Numbered from the stretch's first letter, positions 1-7,779 are shown. The stretch: 14,442 nucleotides of DNA from JAYTUJ01 sp043744615 (GCA_043744615.1 JAYTUJ010000061.1:1-14442), one strand, 5' to 3'. The notes: generated from the letters alone by a model not told the origin. Program-made: numbers and translations.

Positions 1-1
1 T

Positions 2-202
2 TACGAGGAATTGTATTTAATGAGCCTATGTAAACACAACATAATTGCTAATAGCACATTTAGTTGGTGGGCTGCATGGTTAAACGAATATACACAAAAA
101 ATAGTTATTACTCCAAAAACTTGGTTTAAAAAAGCTACTCCGCCAAAAGGACTTATTCCCTCTTCATGGATTTTATTAGACAATGTAACGCCTCATCGGT
201 AA
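2..202 (+). CDS. Alpha-1,2-fucosyltransferase-like protein, GT11 family (C-terminal fragment)
   Basis: This is the last 66 codons of a gene that begins before the window; the frame is open from base 2 to a TAA at 200-202. The segment CKHNIIANSTFSWWAAWLN is the conserved C-terminal motif of GT11 glycosyltransferases, the family that adds fucose from GDP-fucose to galactose in O-antigen or capsule glycans. It is followed by the usual short tail (ITPKTWFKK). The catalytic N-terminal two thirds cannot be seen, so donor and acceptor are inferred from the family only. A GT2 glycosyltransferase starts 4 nt after the stop, so the two probably belong to one surface-polysaccharide operon. Family assignment is fairly sure; exact linkage is not. 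Confidence 0.8.
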   Translation, partial: YEELYLMSLCKHNIIANSTFSWWAAWLNEYTQKIVITPKTWFKKATPPKGLIPSSWILLDNVTPHR

Positions 203-206
203 ATAT

Positions 207-1007
207 ATGAAAACTCCTTCTGTCTCAATTATTATGCCCGCTTACAATGCTGAACGCTTTGTAATACAAGCAATACAAAGTATTGTTGCACAAACATATA
301 CAGATTATGAACTTTTACTAATCAACGATGGTTCGACTGATACAACAGAACAAGTAATTTTTACCTACATTGAAGAACTCAAAAAAAACAATCCCGAGCT
401 TGCAACAAAAATTACATATATCAAAAATGAAAAAAACTTACAATTAATCGCAACTTTAAATAAAGGAATTTCTTTAGCACAAGGAACTTTCATTGGCAGA
501 ATAGACGCGGATGATATATGGACTTCCCGACTTAAACTTGAAAAACAAGTTATGTTTCTTGAAAAAAATCTCGATCACGCATTAGTTGGAACATTTGCAT
601 ACGTTATTAATGAACAAGGAGATGTAACAAGTTCACTTTCGTACCCCACAAATAACTCGCAAATTCGTCGAGAGCTTTTAACTCATAGTTGTTTTATTCA
701 TCCGAGTGTTTTAATGCGAAAAGATGCCGTCATTGCTTGTGGACAATACGATATAAATGAAAAACATGTTGAAGACTACGGGCTTTGGCTTCGTATCGGA
801 AAAAAATATAAGTTTGCAAATATTGGTGAGTACTTGATGAGTTATCGAGTTGTTGCAACAGGAGTTTCTCAGAGCAATAAGATTCTGCATCTTACACAAG
901 CGATTATGGTTGTAAAAAAACACCACAAAACATATCCAAATTTTTTATTTGCATTGTGCAAATGGTACATACAACTTTTAATACGAAAATTTAAACACAA
1001 AAACTAG
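207..1007 (+). CDS. Family 2 glycosyltransferase (GT-A fold)
   Basis: A 266-aa protein that probably transfers a sugar from a nucleotide-sugar donor onto a growing surface glycan at the cytoplasmic face of the membrane. The N-terminus has the GT2 nucleotide-binding pattern: SIIMPAYN (residues 7-14), the acidic NDGSTD (40-45) and the metal-binding DXD motif DADD (100-103). An acceptor-side ED (near 188) lies in HVEDYGLWLRIG. No long membrane segment is evident, so it is likely a peripheral enzyme. It starts 4 nt after the GT11 gene and is probably cotranscribed with it. The ATG at 207 is preceded by an AT-rich stretch with no Shine-Dalgarno motif. Its TAG stop overlaps the convergent murC stop within one CTAG (1004-1007). 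Substrate unknown. Confidence 0.9.
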   Translation: MKTPSVSIIMPAYNAERFVIQAIQSIVAQTYTDYELLLINDGSTDTTEQVIFTYIEELKKNNPELATKITYIKNEKNLQLIATLNKGISLAQGTFIGRIDADDIWTSRLKLEKQVMFLEKNLDHALVGTFAYVINEQGDVTSSLSYPTNNSQIRRELLTHSCFIHPSVLMRKDAVIACGQYDINEKHVEDYGLWLRIGKKYKFANIGEYLMSYRVVATGVSQSNKILHLTQAIMVVKKHHKTYPNFLFALCKWYIQLLIRKFKHKN

Positions 1008-2347
1008 GCAACAATATCAGTTGCTAAATCTGTTATTGTTCCTGCTCCTGTGCATAAAATAATAGTATCTTTGTCACCATTGCGTGCAAGATATTTTTTT
1101 GCTTCAGCAAAACTTGGTAAAAAATGTGCCGATGTGTGATGTTTAAAAATTTCATCAACAAGCATTTCACTTGAAATCGTTGAATCAAAGACTTCTCGAG
1201 CTGGATAAATTGGAAGCACACATACTTGATCAGCATCAGTAAAACACTCAGAAAATTCTTTAAACAACATTTTTGTACGACTAAATAAATGAGGTTCGAA
1301 TACAGCAATAATTCGATGCTTTGGGTATAATTCTTTTACACCCTGTAATGTAGCCTTAATTTCGGCAGGATGATGACCATAATCATCATATACAATGGCA
1401 CCCTCTTTTGTTTTTCCTTTATATTCAAATCGTCGCCACGTACCGGCAAAAGTTTCGAGTGATTTTTTTGCAACATCAGGCTTTATACCAAGTGTATCAG
1501 CAACAGCAAGTGCGAGTGATGCATTTTTTCGATTATGTTCACCAGGGACCATTAATTTTAATTTTGAATCAAAAAAATCATGTGCATTTATTTTTTCTGG
1601 ATTTATTTCTTGAAGTGAATGATCGTGTGAAGCAGAGTCCATAACTTCGGCAATCACATTATTAGTAGTATCCCCTATTATAAAACCTCCGACAGGAACC
1701 TTGGCAACAAATTCTTTAAAAGCAGACGTGATGTCGTTTAGATCTTTGTAATAATCAAGATGGTCTTCATCAATTGAAGTAATGACAGCAACGGTTGGAT
1801 TGATATTTAAAAATGATCGACAATATTCACACGCTTCGACAACTAGATAATTACTGGTGCCTGCAATAAAATTTGTTTTTTGATCTTTAAGCATTGAACC
1901 CACAATGACCGTTGGGTCGAGACCTGCATCAATAAGCATTTTTGCAATCATTGCAGTTGTTGTTGTTTTTCCGTGAGTACCAGAAACCGCAATTGTATAT
2001 TTATGTTTTGAGATATCACTAAGCGCTTCTGGATATGAAATTATTTTGACATCAGAATTTATTGTAGAAAACTTAGTTTTAACTTGAGCCAAAAAATCTG
2101 CCGCAAATTTTTCAATTGCGATTGTGTACACAATCATATCTACATCGTGAGGAATATGATCAATTGACTGTCCAATTAAAATATCAGCCCCTGCTTTACG
2201 AAGTTGTTCAATATTGTCTGAATCAGAAATGTCGGAACCATATATTTCTTTAGCCTCGTACAAAAACATACGAGCAATCGCAGAAACACCGATACCACCG
2301 ATGCCTATAAAATAAGCCTTTTTTACGTTTTGGAACGCGGAATTCAT
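1004..2347 (-). CDS. murC: UDP-N-acetylmuramate--L-alanine ligase MurC
   Basis: MurC (447 aa) is the cytoplasmic ATP-dependent ligase that adds L-alanine to UDP-MurNAc, the first amino acid of the peptidoglycan stem peptide. The N-terminal Rossmann domain has GIGGIGVSAIA (15-25). The Mur ligase P-loop GTHGKTTT is at 123-130. The central domain carries EACEYCRSFL and ITSIDEDHLDYY, and the C-terminal domain has the MurC-specific TWRRFEYKG and DDYGHHPAEI. Length is normal for MurC. It is the last gene of the minus-strand operon, 22 nt after murD. The ATG at 2347 has no Shine-Dalgarno site, but a perfect TATAAT ends 6 nt upstream, so it may also be transcribed alone as a leaderless mRNA. Its 3' end overlaps the convergent GT2 gene by 4 nt, leaving no room for a terminator. 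Very confident. Confidence 0.97.
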   Translation of the reverse strand: MNSAFQNVKKAYFIGIGGIGVSAIARMFLYEAKEIYGSDISDSDNIEQLRKAGADILIGQSIDHIPHDVDMIVYTIAIEKFAADFLAQVKTKFSTINSDVKIISYPEALSDISKHKYTIAVSGTHGKTTTTAMIAKMLIDAGLDPTVIVGSMLKDQKTNFIAGTSNYLVVEACEYCRSFLNINPTVAVITSIDEDHLDYYKDLNDITSAFKEFVAKVPVGGFIIGDTTNNVIAEVMDSASHDHSLQEINPEKINAHDFFDSKLKLMVPGEHNRKNASLALAVADTLGIKPDVAKKSLETFAGTWRRFEYKGKTKEGAIVYDDYGHHPAEIKATLQGVKELYPKHRIIAVFEPHLFSRTKMLFKEFSECFTDADQVCVLPIYPAREVFDSTISSEMLVDEIFKHHTSAHFLPSFAEAKKYLARNGDKDTIILCTGAGTITDLATDIVA

Positions 2348-2353
2348 GGGGGT

Positions 2354-2359
2354 ATTATA
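2354..2359 (-). promoter_or_regulatory. Candidate leaderless promoter of murC: TATAAT-N6-ATG
   Basis: On the minus strand a perfect TATAAT is preceded by TGC, giving an extended -10 (TGnTATAAT), and is followed by exactly six bases (ACCCCC) and the murC ATG. Transcription starting about 7 nt after the -10 would begin on the A of the start codon. The best -35 match is poor (TTTAGG at 17 nt), which an extended -10 can tolerate. Not experimentally shown. Confidence 0.55.
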
Positions 2360-2369
2360 GCAGTTTAGT

Positions 2370-3761
2370 TTATTTTCCTAAACTTTTTATAAGCTTTAAA
2401 AATTGATCGTTTCGATCGTATTCATTTTTAAAATAGGTACCAAATGAAGAAAATGCGGGGCTATACAACACAACTTCACCCTTTTTTGCAATTTTAAATG
2501 CTCGAGCAACTGTCTTTTTTAAACCTTCTTCTTCATACACCTCAATTCCCTGTTTTTGATATGCAAATATTTTTTTACTAATCGTATCTGTTCCTCGTTC
2601 TTTAAACAAAACTACTTTTGAGCACCATGTTGGAATTTCTTCAACAAGTTTTGTCATATCGAGTTTTTTATCGTCACCTCCCATAATTAAAATAATATTC
2701 TTTGTGTCAGTTTTTGCATGTGTTTTATTATTCCCAAGTGCTTGCAATGCAGCAATAGTTGCATCGGGAGTTGTTGAATTGTTGTCATTATATATTTTTA
2801 CTCCCTTAACTGTTTTTATATATTGAAGGCGACCTTCGACTGGTTTAAAAGTTTTCACTGCGTGAGTAATCACCTCTTCGTTTACATTCATAATCCGAGC
2901 AACAGAAACTGCGCAAGAAATATTTTCTAAATTATGCTCGCCAAGTAATTTTGTTTTAAAGTTTTCTGCGATACTTTTTTCTGCAGTAATAATTGGTGAT
3001 TTAAGTTGAGAAAAATATTTTGCAGTAATAACATGTGCAATTTTTTGTCCTACAACTAAATAATCATTTTGTTTTTGGTGTAGAAATATTTGAGCTTTGT
3101 CGTTTAAATATAGGTCGAGATCGTTTTTGTAGTAATTCATATGATCAGACATGAGATTTGTGAATACCGAAATATGAGGACTTATTTTTGACTCACCAAA
3201 ACCTTGTAGTTGCCAAGAATCAAGTTCGAGAACAACAATGTCACCCCGACTTACTTTTTTAATAAGTGGAAGCGTTGCGGTTCCGCGAATATTACCACCC
3301 AAATATACCTTTGCCATCTTGCCTTTATAGGCATTTTTTAATATGTGAAAAATTAATTGTGTTGTTGTTGATTTTCCTCGAGTACCTGTAATTCCAATAA
3401 TTATAATACCTTTTTCTTGTGTGAGTCGTGCAAATAAAGACGCGTCCATTTCAACAGGAATAGTATGTTTTCGAGCTTCTGCAATATATGTTGAATCAAG
3501 TGAAACCCCTGGTGCTTTAATCACCATGTCCGCATTCTGAAAATCAGCAAGGTCATGCTTGCCTAATACATACTTAATATTTTTTTTATATTTTTTTAAT
3601 ATGTTTATACTTGGAGCTAAAACTTTTGCATCTTTTGGGTCGGTAATTGTTAATTGGGCACCACACTCAAGTAAAAACTTTGCATCACCAACACCGCGTC
3701 CAAGCAAACCGAGCCCCATCAAAGTTATTTTTTTATTTTTAAAATAAGATTTGTAGTCCAT
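2370..3761 (-). CDS. murD: UDP-N-acetylmuramoylalanine--D-glutamate ligase MurD
   Basis: MurD (463 aa from the ATG) adds D-glutamate to UDP-MurNAc-L-Ala in the cytoplasm, the step after MurC. The N-terminal domain has GLGLLGRGV. The ATP site reads GITGTRGKSTTTQ, with Arg where MurD usually has Asn (GTNGKST or GSNGKST). The central domain shows TNLMSDHMNYY, and the C-terminal domain has VEGRLQY, NDNNSTTPDATIAAL and MGGDDKKLD, the MurD counterpart of the NDSKATN region. The frame is open to a TTG at 3764, but the ATG at 3761 is the likelier start; neither has a Shine-Dalgarno motif. It begins 12 nt after the VirD4-like gene and is followed 22 nt later by murC. Mur ligase identity is certain; MurD rather than another paralogue is very likely from motif choice and position. 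Confidence 0.93.
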   Translation of the reverse strand: MDYKSYFKNKKITLMGLGLLGRGVGDAKFLLECGAQLTITDPKDAKVLAPSINILKKYKKNIKYVLGKHDLADFQNADMVIKAPGVSLDSTYIAEARKHTIPVEMDASLFARLTQEKGIIIIGITGTRGKSTTTQLIFHILKNAYKGKMAKVYLGGNIRGTATLPLIKKVSRGDIVVLELDSWQLQGFGESKISPHISVFTNLMSDHMNYYKNDLDLYLNDKAQIFLHQKQNDYLVVGQKIAHVITAKYFSQLKSPIITAEKSIAENFKTKLLGEHNLENISCAVSVARIMNVNEEVITHAVKTFKPVEGRLQYIKTVKGVKIYNDNNSTTPDATIAALQALGNNKTHAKTDTKNIILIMGGDDKKLDMTKLVEEIPTWCSKVVLFKERGTDTISKKIFAYQKQGIEVYEEEGLKKTVARAFKIAKKGEVVLYSPAFSSFGTYFKNEYDRNDQFLKLIKSLGK

Positions 3762-3773
3762 CAAAATTTAATA

Positions 3774-5567
3774 TTACAATTCTTCAACATCGAGTATCTT
3801 TTTTAATACGTCTTCAGCAACTTCGGGGCGAGAAACATGTTGTTGTGGCTGATTTTGTTGAAAAATTGAATCAGAAACTAAATTCTGAGCCGAAGGAGAA
3901 GAAACTTTTTCTACTTGTTGTTGTGTTTCTGATTCTTGTTCTTGTTTTATTTCAGTATTTTGAACTCCTGAATTATCAATCACGTCTAAAAGAGCGCTTC
4001 GTAAATCAGAAAGGTGTTCTTGGGTAGGAGCCTTTTTAGCCGGAGCTTCACGCTGTCGTAAAAAACTCAACGACATTGCTTTACGCAATTCTTTTTCACG
4101 AACATCTGAATCTTTTGTTTTTCCAATAACACTTGAGACAACATTTGCAACACTTATCGGCATTTTGCCTTTTGAACCTTGATCCATTAAGTTTTTCTTA
4201 CTTCGTTCTCTATCTTTATCCTTATCTTTTTCTTGCATCTCTTTTGAGTGCCCTTCGGCTTCAAGGTGCCATTTTTGAATCGCATCTTCTACTTCTGTTC
4301 GAGAAAGTGCATAAGTTTTTCGAGACGCTTCAATAATTTCATCTTTAAATGTTTGAGGTGCTTTTTCAATCGGAGCCATTGTAGTTGCAGAAAAAGGTAC
4401 TGACGTTACTCCGTCAATCATTAATTTTAAATACACTTGTGCAAAACCGAGGTTTACCAAATCTTCAATAGTAAATTGTGGGGCAAATTCTTTTTCTAAT
4501 GTTTCTGCATCAAAAGCGCCGACACGAAACGTAATCATAGTACCTACGTTACCGAACACCGCAGCACGAACTTCATCCATCATTTGTTCGATGTATTGAT
4601 GAGCAATTGTTAAGTTGAGTTTATATTTTCGAGCTTCAGATAAAATACCTGCAAATGATTCGTTTGCAAAGTTTTGAAATTCATCTACGTATAAATAAAA
4701 GTTAGGGAGTTTTTTTAGTTCTGATTCATGAACATCTGCTCGACTCATAGCAGCAAGATATATCTTTGTAATCAACATGCTTCCAAGCAAGTTCACGTTT
4801 GACTCCCCTACTCGCCCTTTTGAAAGGTTCACAATAATAATTTTGTTTTGGTCCATCATTTGACGAATATCAAATGTAGATTTTGGTTGACCGATAATAT
4901 TTCGAATAATTGGATTTGTAATAAATTGTCCAATTTTGTTTTGAATTGCCGCACCTGCTTCTTGCATATATCGTTCACCGTACTTTGCAAATTCATCAAC
5001 CCAAAAACTTTTTACTGATGGATCAGTAATATTTTCTACTACTTTATTTCGATACGCTTTATCAGCAAGCATTCGGTTTACACCAATCAAAGTTGAATCC
5101 GGATATTCAAGAAGGGCCAAAAGAATATTATTAAGAATATATTCCATTCGAGCTGACCATGCGTCAACCCAAATTTTCTTAAATGAAGACATCAAACCAC
5201 TTGCGACCAAGTGACGTTTATCGGGTCCAACATCTTCCATCACGTTAAATGAAATCGGATGATCAGTATCAAACGGTGCAAAATATAAAACATCTTTTAT
5301 TCTTTCTTTTGGAACGTATTCTAAAAGAAGGTCTGCTGTTTTTCCGTGTGGATCAAAAAAAGCAATACCGTGACCATTCTTAATATCTTGAATGGCCATA
5401 TTTTCGAGCAATGTAGATTTACCCATACCCGTCTTACCAATCACGTACATATGACGAGAACGGTCTTTTGATTTAATACCAAATTTTACACGTTTGTTGC
5501 GTGCATCAGTTTCAGCAAAGTAGGTTACTTTTTCATCTTCATGTTGAGGAGTACTGGCAGAATTCAT
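3774..5567 (-). CDS. VirD4/TraG/HerA-like P-loop ATPase (type IV secretion coupling-protein family)
   Basis: A 597-aa ATPase of the HerA-FtsK superfamily, resembling the motor domain of VirD4/TraD coupling proteins, which pump DNA or protein through membranes as hexamers. Walker A is GKTGMGKST (44-52); FFDPHGK follows at 70-76, typical of this group. Walker B is YLYVDEFQNFA (291-301), followed by SEARKYKLNLTIAHQY. The N-terminal membrane anchor of classical VirD4 is absent, so the protein is predicted soluble. After about residue 410 the motor domain gives way to a charged linker (EKDKDKDRERSKK) and a Gln-rich tail with short helices. The neighbouring 81-aa two-helix protein could supply a membrane anchor, but this is only inferred from position. 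No relaxase or other secretion genes are visible, so the substrate is unknown. It starts at 5567, 7 nt after the 81-aa gene. Confidence 0.85.
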   Translation of the reverse strand: MNSASTPQHEDEKVTYFAETDARNKRVKFGIKSKDRSRHMYVIGKTGMGKSTLLENMAIQDIKNGHGIAFFDPHGKTADLLLEYVPKERIKDVLYFAPFDTDHPISFNVMEDVGPDKRHLVASGLMSSFKKIWVDAWSARMEYILNNILLALLEYPDSTLIGVNRMLADKAYRNKVVENITDPSVKSFWVDEFAKYGERYMQEAGAAIQNKIGQFITNPIIRNIIGQPKSTFDIRQMMDQNKIIIVNLSKGRVGESNVNLLGSMLITKIYLAAMSRADVHESELKKLPNFYLYVDEFQNFANESFAGILSEARKYKLNLTIAHQYIEQMMDEVRAAVFGNVGTMITFRVGAFDAETLEKEFAPQFTIEDLVNLGFAQVYLKLMIDGVTSVPFSATTMAPIEKAPQTFKDEIIEASRKTYALSRTEVEDAIQKWHLEAEGHSKEMQEKDKDKDRERSKKNLMDQGSKGKMPISVANVVSSVIGKTKDSDVREKELRKAMSLSFLRQREAPAKKAPTQEHLSDLRSALLDVIDNSGVQNTEIKQEQESETQQQVEKVSSPSAQNLVSDSIFQQNQPQQHVSRPEVAEDVLKKILDVEEL

Positions 5568-5573
5568 AGAGCA

Positions 5574-5579
5574 ATTATA
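5574..5579 (-). promoter_or_regulatory. Candidate leaderless promoter of the VirD4-like gene: TATAAT-N6-ATG
   Basis: A perfect TATAAT lies exactly six bases (TGCTCT) before the ATG at 5567, and CAGACA (4 of 6 to TTGACA) stands 16 nt upstream of it. The box contains the TAA stop of the preceding gene. The geometry is the same as at murC and fits transcription starting at the start codon. Confidence 0.55.
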
Positions 5580-5820
5580 CTACATCAGTATGATTTGTCT
5601 GATCTGTATTTACAACAGGAGAAAATGGAGTTTGATCTGATGTCGTAGCTGACTTTGAAACTGGCAAGGTTGTTTGGCATTTTCTTCTCATTCGATATGA
5701 AAGTGCTGCAATAGCTAATCCAAAGAAAAAATAAACTGTGTCATCAATAATTTGAGGAAAACCAAGAAAAGGAAGCGCTGTAATAACTAGACTAAACCCA
5801 AATATAAAATTATATTCCAT
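5575..5820 (-). CDS. Small two-helix membrane protein, unknown function
   Basis: An 81-aa protein, not recognised. Two hydrophobic stretches (about residues 4-21 and 28-43) are separated by a short loop with PQIIDD. They are followed by a basic patch (RMRRK) and a polar Thr/Ser/Gln-rich tail, which suggests a helical hairpin with the tail in the cytoplasm by the positive-inside rule. The frame can be extended to a GTG at 5853, but that would overlap rsmI by 25 nt; the ATG at 5820, 8 nt after the rsmI stop, is more plausible. It directly precedes the VirD4-like ATPase, so a role as its membrane partner is possible but not shown. No Shine-Dalgarno site. Confidence 0.65.
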   Translation of the reverse strand: MEYNFIFGFSLVITALPFLGFPQIIDDTVYFFFGLAIAALSYRMRRKCQTTLPVSKSATTSDQTPFSPVVNTDQTNHTDVV

Positions 5821-5827
5821 AACTATA

Positions 5828-5833
5828 ATTATA
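5828..5833 (-). promoter_or_regulatory. TATAAT seven bases before the 81-aa gene
   Basis: A third perfect TATAAT, preceded directly by TG, stands 7 nt before the ATG at 5820 and overlaps the rsmI stop codon. TTGTGC lies 16 nt further upstream (3 of 6 to TTGACA). A transcript would have a 0-1 nt leader. This supports the pattern at murC and the VirD4-like gene, although TATAAT is cheap in AT-rich DNA. Confidence 0.4.
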
Positions 5834-6569
5834 CAGTACCTTGTGGTAGGCACAACACAACAAACTCACCTCTTACTTTTTCTGGCTTTTGTGTAAAAAA
5901 TAGCAAAATTTCTGAAGCGGTGCCGTCAACAAACTCTTCATAGATTTTTGTAAGCTCTCGAGCAATCACAAGTTTCATATTTGGAGCGTGTTTTTGTAAC
6001 GATTCTAATGTTTTAAGAATTCGATGTGGTGATTCATAAAAAACAGAGACTCTTTGAGAAGCACTGATTTCTTTAAAAAGAGTTTCTCGTCCTTTTTTAT
6101 GTGGTAAAAAGCCGTAAAACGTAAAATTACCACCAAGAATACCACTTGCGGAGTATGCAGCAGTTAACGCACTTGGCCCTGGAATAGGCACAATTTTGCC
6201 CGCCTGTTGTTCTTTTACAAGATTAACCAACAAGCTTCCAGGGTCAGATATTGCTGGGGTTCCGGCATCGGTTACTAAAGCAATAGAAAGACCTTGTTTT
6301 AGGTTGTTAATGAGACTTTCTATTACCTTCTGAGTCGCATGAGCATTGAACGTAACAATCTTTTTCTGAATATTATAATGAGAAAGTAAACGATATGTAA
6401 CCCGTGAATCTTCGGCAGCGATTAAATCGACAGACCCAAGCACCTCAAGTGCACGGACAGTTATGTCGCCCAAATTACCGATAGGTGTCGCCACAACAAA
6501 AAGTGTTCCCAATTTTGGCTGTGATTGCGATCCGGATTGTTGTGATTGCGTGTTAAGACTTTCTTTCAT
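5829..6569 (-). CDS. rsmI: 16S rRNA (cytidine-1402-2'-O)-methyltransferase RsmI
   Basis: RsmI uses S-adenosylmethionine to 2'-O-methylate C1402 of 16S rRNA in the ribosomal P site, where it tunes start-codon choice. The tetrapyrrole-methylase fold is evident from GTLFVVATPIGNLGDIT (about 21-37), IAAEDSR, VTDAGTPAISDPG, VPIPGPSA and FYESPHRI, all in the RsmI order. At 246 aa it is shorter than the approximately 280-aa E. coli protein because the small C-terminal domain is missing. The N-terminus is a Gln/Ser-rich extension. The frame opens with a TTG at 6572; the ATG at 6569 is preferred. Its rRNA target is in this window and keeps C1402 (position 10574). It sits 31 nt after the 104-aa gene. 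Confidence 0.95.
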   Translation of the reverse strand: MKESLNTQSQQSGSQSQPKLGTLFVVATPIGNLGDITVRALEVLGSVDLIAAEDSRVTYRLLSHYNIQKKIVTFNAHATQKVIESLINNLKQGLSIALVTDAGTPAISDPGSLLVNLVKEQQAGKIVPIPGPSALTAAYSASGILGGNFTFYGFLPHKKGRETLFKEISASQRVSVFYESPHRILKTLESLQKHAPNMKLVIARELTKIYEEFVDGTASEILLFFTQKPEKVRGEFVVLCLPQGTV

Positions 6570-6600
6570 CAACCTATCTTACCTTTATTGTAAGCCCTTC

Positions 6601-6915
6601 TCAACCTTCGATTACACCTTCTCGTGTTTTTGAGTCTTCTGCAAGAAAACTTTTAGCTTTTAGAACATCATTAAGAAGTGCTGTTAAATGCTCGCCATCT
6701 GTTTTTTGATATGTATTATCATGAACAAATTGAGTAAACTTTTTTAAAAATACAGAGGTAAGATCTGTTAAATATTTACTCATAATTTCTCTTTGAGATT
6801 CTTCTGTTTCAACATCTTCATTATCAGTGTCGCCCCATGAAAAATTTTTATTTCCATCACGAATCAAAAAGCTTACTGGTTTAAGTTTGTAAACCAAGTC
6901 TTTATTTTCAAACAT
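6601..6915 (-). CDS. Small acidic protein, unknown function
   Basis: A 104-aa protein I do not recognise. It has no membrane segment or signal peptide. The first 25 residues look beta-rich (LVYKLKPVSFLIRD), a very acidic stretch follows (DTDNEDVETEES, about 29-40), and the second half looks helical (REIMSKYLTDLTSVFLKKFTQFV, then LTALLNDVLKAKSFL). It lies 12 nt after radC and 31 nt before rsmI, so it is almost surely cotranscribed with them. ATG at 6915, no Shine-Dalgarno site. Codon use resembles its neighbours, and the conserved spacing supports a real gene. No function can be given. Confidence 0.7.
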   Translation of the reverse strand: MFENKDLVYKLKPVSFLIRDGNKNFSWGDTDNEDVETEESQREIMSKYLTDLTSVFLKKFTQFVHDNTYQKTDGEHLTALLNDVLKAKSFLAEDSKTREGVIEG

Positions 6916-6927
6916 ATTTTTTATAGA

Positions 6928-7710
6928 TTAATTATAATCAACCTCAACACTAGAATATGAACCTCCTGCGATAACGATATGGTCGACAAGATTTATTCCT
7001 ACTAATTTCCCAGCTTTTACGAGTTGTTCTGTAATTTCAATATCAGCTTTACTTGCTTTTGCAATACCTGAAGGATGGTTATGTACCAAGACCACAGCAA
7101 CTGCTCCATACTGAATCGCTGGACGAAAAACTTCGCGAGGATGAATAATATTTGAGTTAATGGTACCAATTGAAATAACTTCATCGTGAACAACCTTATG
7201 ATGTGTATTTAGATAAAGGCCGCGAAGTTGTTCTTTTGGATAATTTTCCATTTCTCGAGCATATTCATACACGTCTTTTGCAGAACGAATAACCGCAAGT
7301 TCGCCTGTTCCTTTTTTAAAGAAACGTTTACCAAGTTCAGCAGAAGCAACAAGTTGTATTGCTTTTATGATTGGAATATCGAGGTCTTCTGAAATCTTTT
7401 TTGCATCAGTTATTGTTGCCAAAGATCTTTCACCGTACTCACGAATCATTCGAGAGGCCATTTCGAGAACTCCTTCTTTTTTAGTTCCCACACTTAAAAC
7501 TATAGCAAGAAGTTCAACGGTCGAAAGAGCTTCTGGACCATTTTGTAAAAGCTTCTCACGAGGTTTTTCATCATCGGGTAAATCTCGTAATTTTAAATCG
7601 TATGCACGAATTTTACCTTGAAAATTTGATTTTGTTGCCTTAAGCGGTTCATAATCAAAATGATCAATATCAAGCGCAAGATCGTTGTCTTTTAAAGTGT
7701 ATGTGTTCAT
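6928..7710 (-). CDS. radC: RadC-family protein (UPF0758, JAMM/MPN+ metalloprotease-like domain)
   Basis: A 260-aa member of the RadC/YicR family. The N-terminal half is the helix-hairpin-helix part (LRDLPDDEKPREKLLQNGPEALSTVELLAIVLSVGT), and the C-terminal half is the MPN+ domain. It holds the zinc-binding HNHPSG (210-215) with Asp223 downstream, the preceding HPREVFRPAI, and the closing LVDHIVIAGG...YSS. The family was named for DNA repair, but that role is disputed and the true substrate is unknown. Length is slightly above the usual 220-230 aa because of a 35-residue N-terminal leader. It is the first gene of the radC-to-murC block and has a 120-nt upstream region with a possible operator. 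ATG at 7710, no Shine-Dalgarno site. Confidence 0.93.
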   Translation of the reverse strand: MNTYTLKDNDLALDIDHFDYEPLKATKSNFQGKIRAYDLKLRDLPDDEKPREKLLQNGPEALSTVELLAIVLSVGTKKEGVLEMASRMIREYGERSLATITDAKKISEDLDIPIIKAIQLVASAELGKRFFKKGTGELAVIRSAKDVYEYAREMENYPKEQLRGLYLNTHHKVVHDEVISIGTINSNIIHPREVFRPAIQYGAVAVVLVHNHPSGIAKASKADIEITEQLVKAGKLVGINLVDHIVIAGGSYSSVEVDYN

Positions 7711-7746
7711 ATTTTTATAACAATTTGTACGTACTGTTTGTTACGT

Positions 7747-7761
7747 TTACTAGTATAGTAA
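7747..7761 (-). promoter_or_regulatory. Small inverted repeat over a possible radC -10 box
   Basis: TTACTA and TAGTAA flank a 3-nt centre, a perfect 6-bp inverted repeat 37 nt upstream of radC. On the minus strand it contains TATACT, a plausible -10. The overlap resembles an operator in a promoter, but no convincing -35 was found and the repeat is short. Confidence 0.3.
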
Positions 7762-7779
7762 CATTGGTATGAAATAAAG

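Noticed and set aside
5821..5853. GTG start at 5853 extending the small membrane protein to 92 aa
   Set aside because: It would overlap rsmI by 25 nt, while an ATG at 5820 sits 8 nt after the rsmI stop and keeps both hydrophobic segments.
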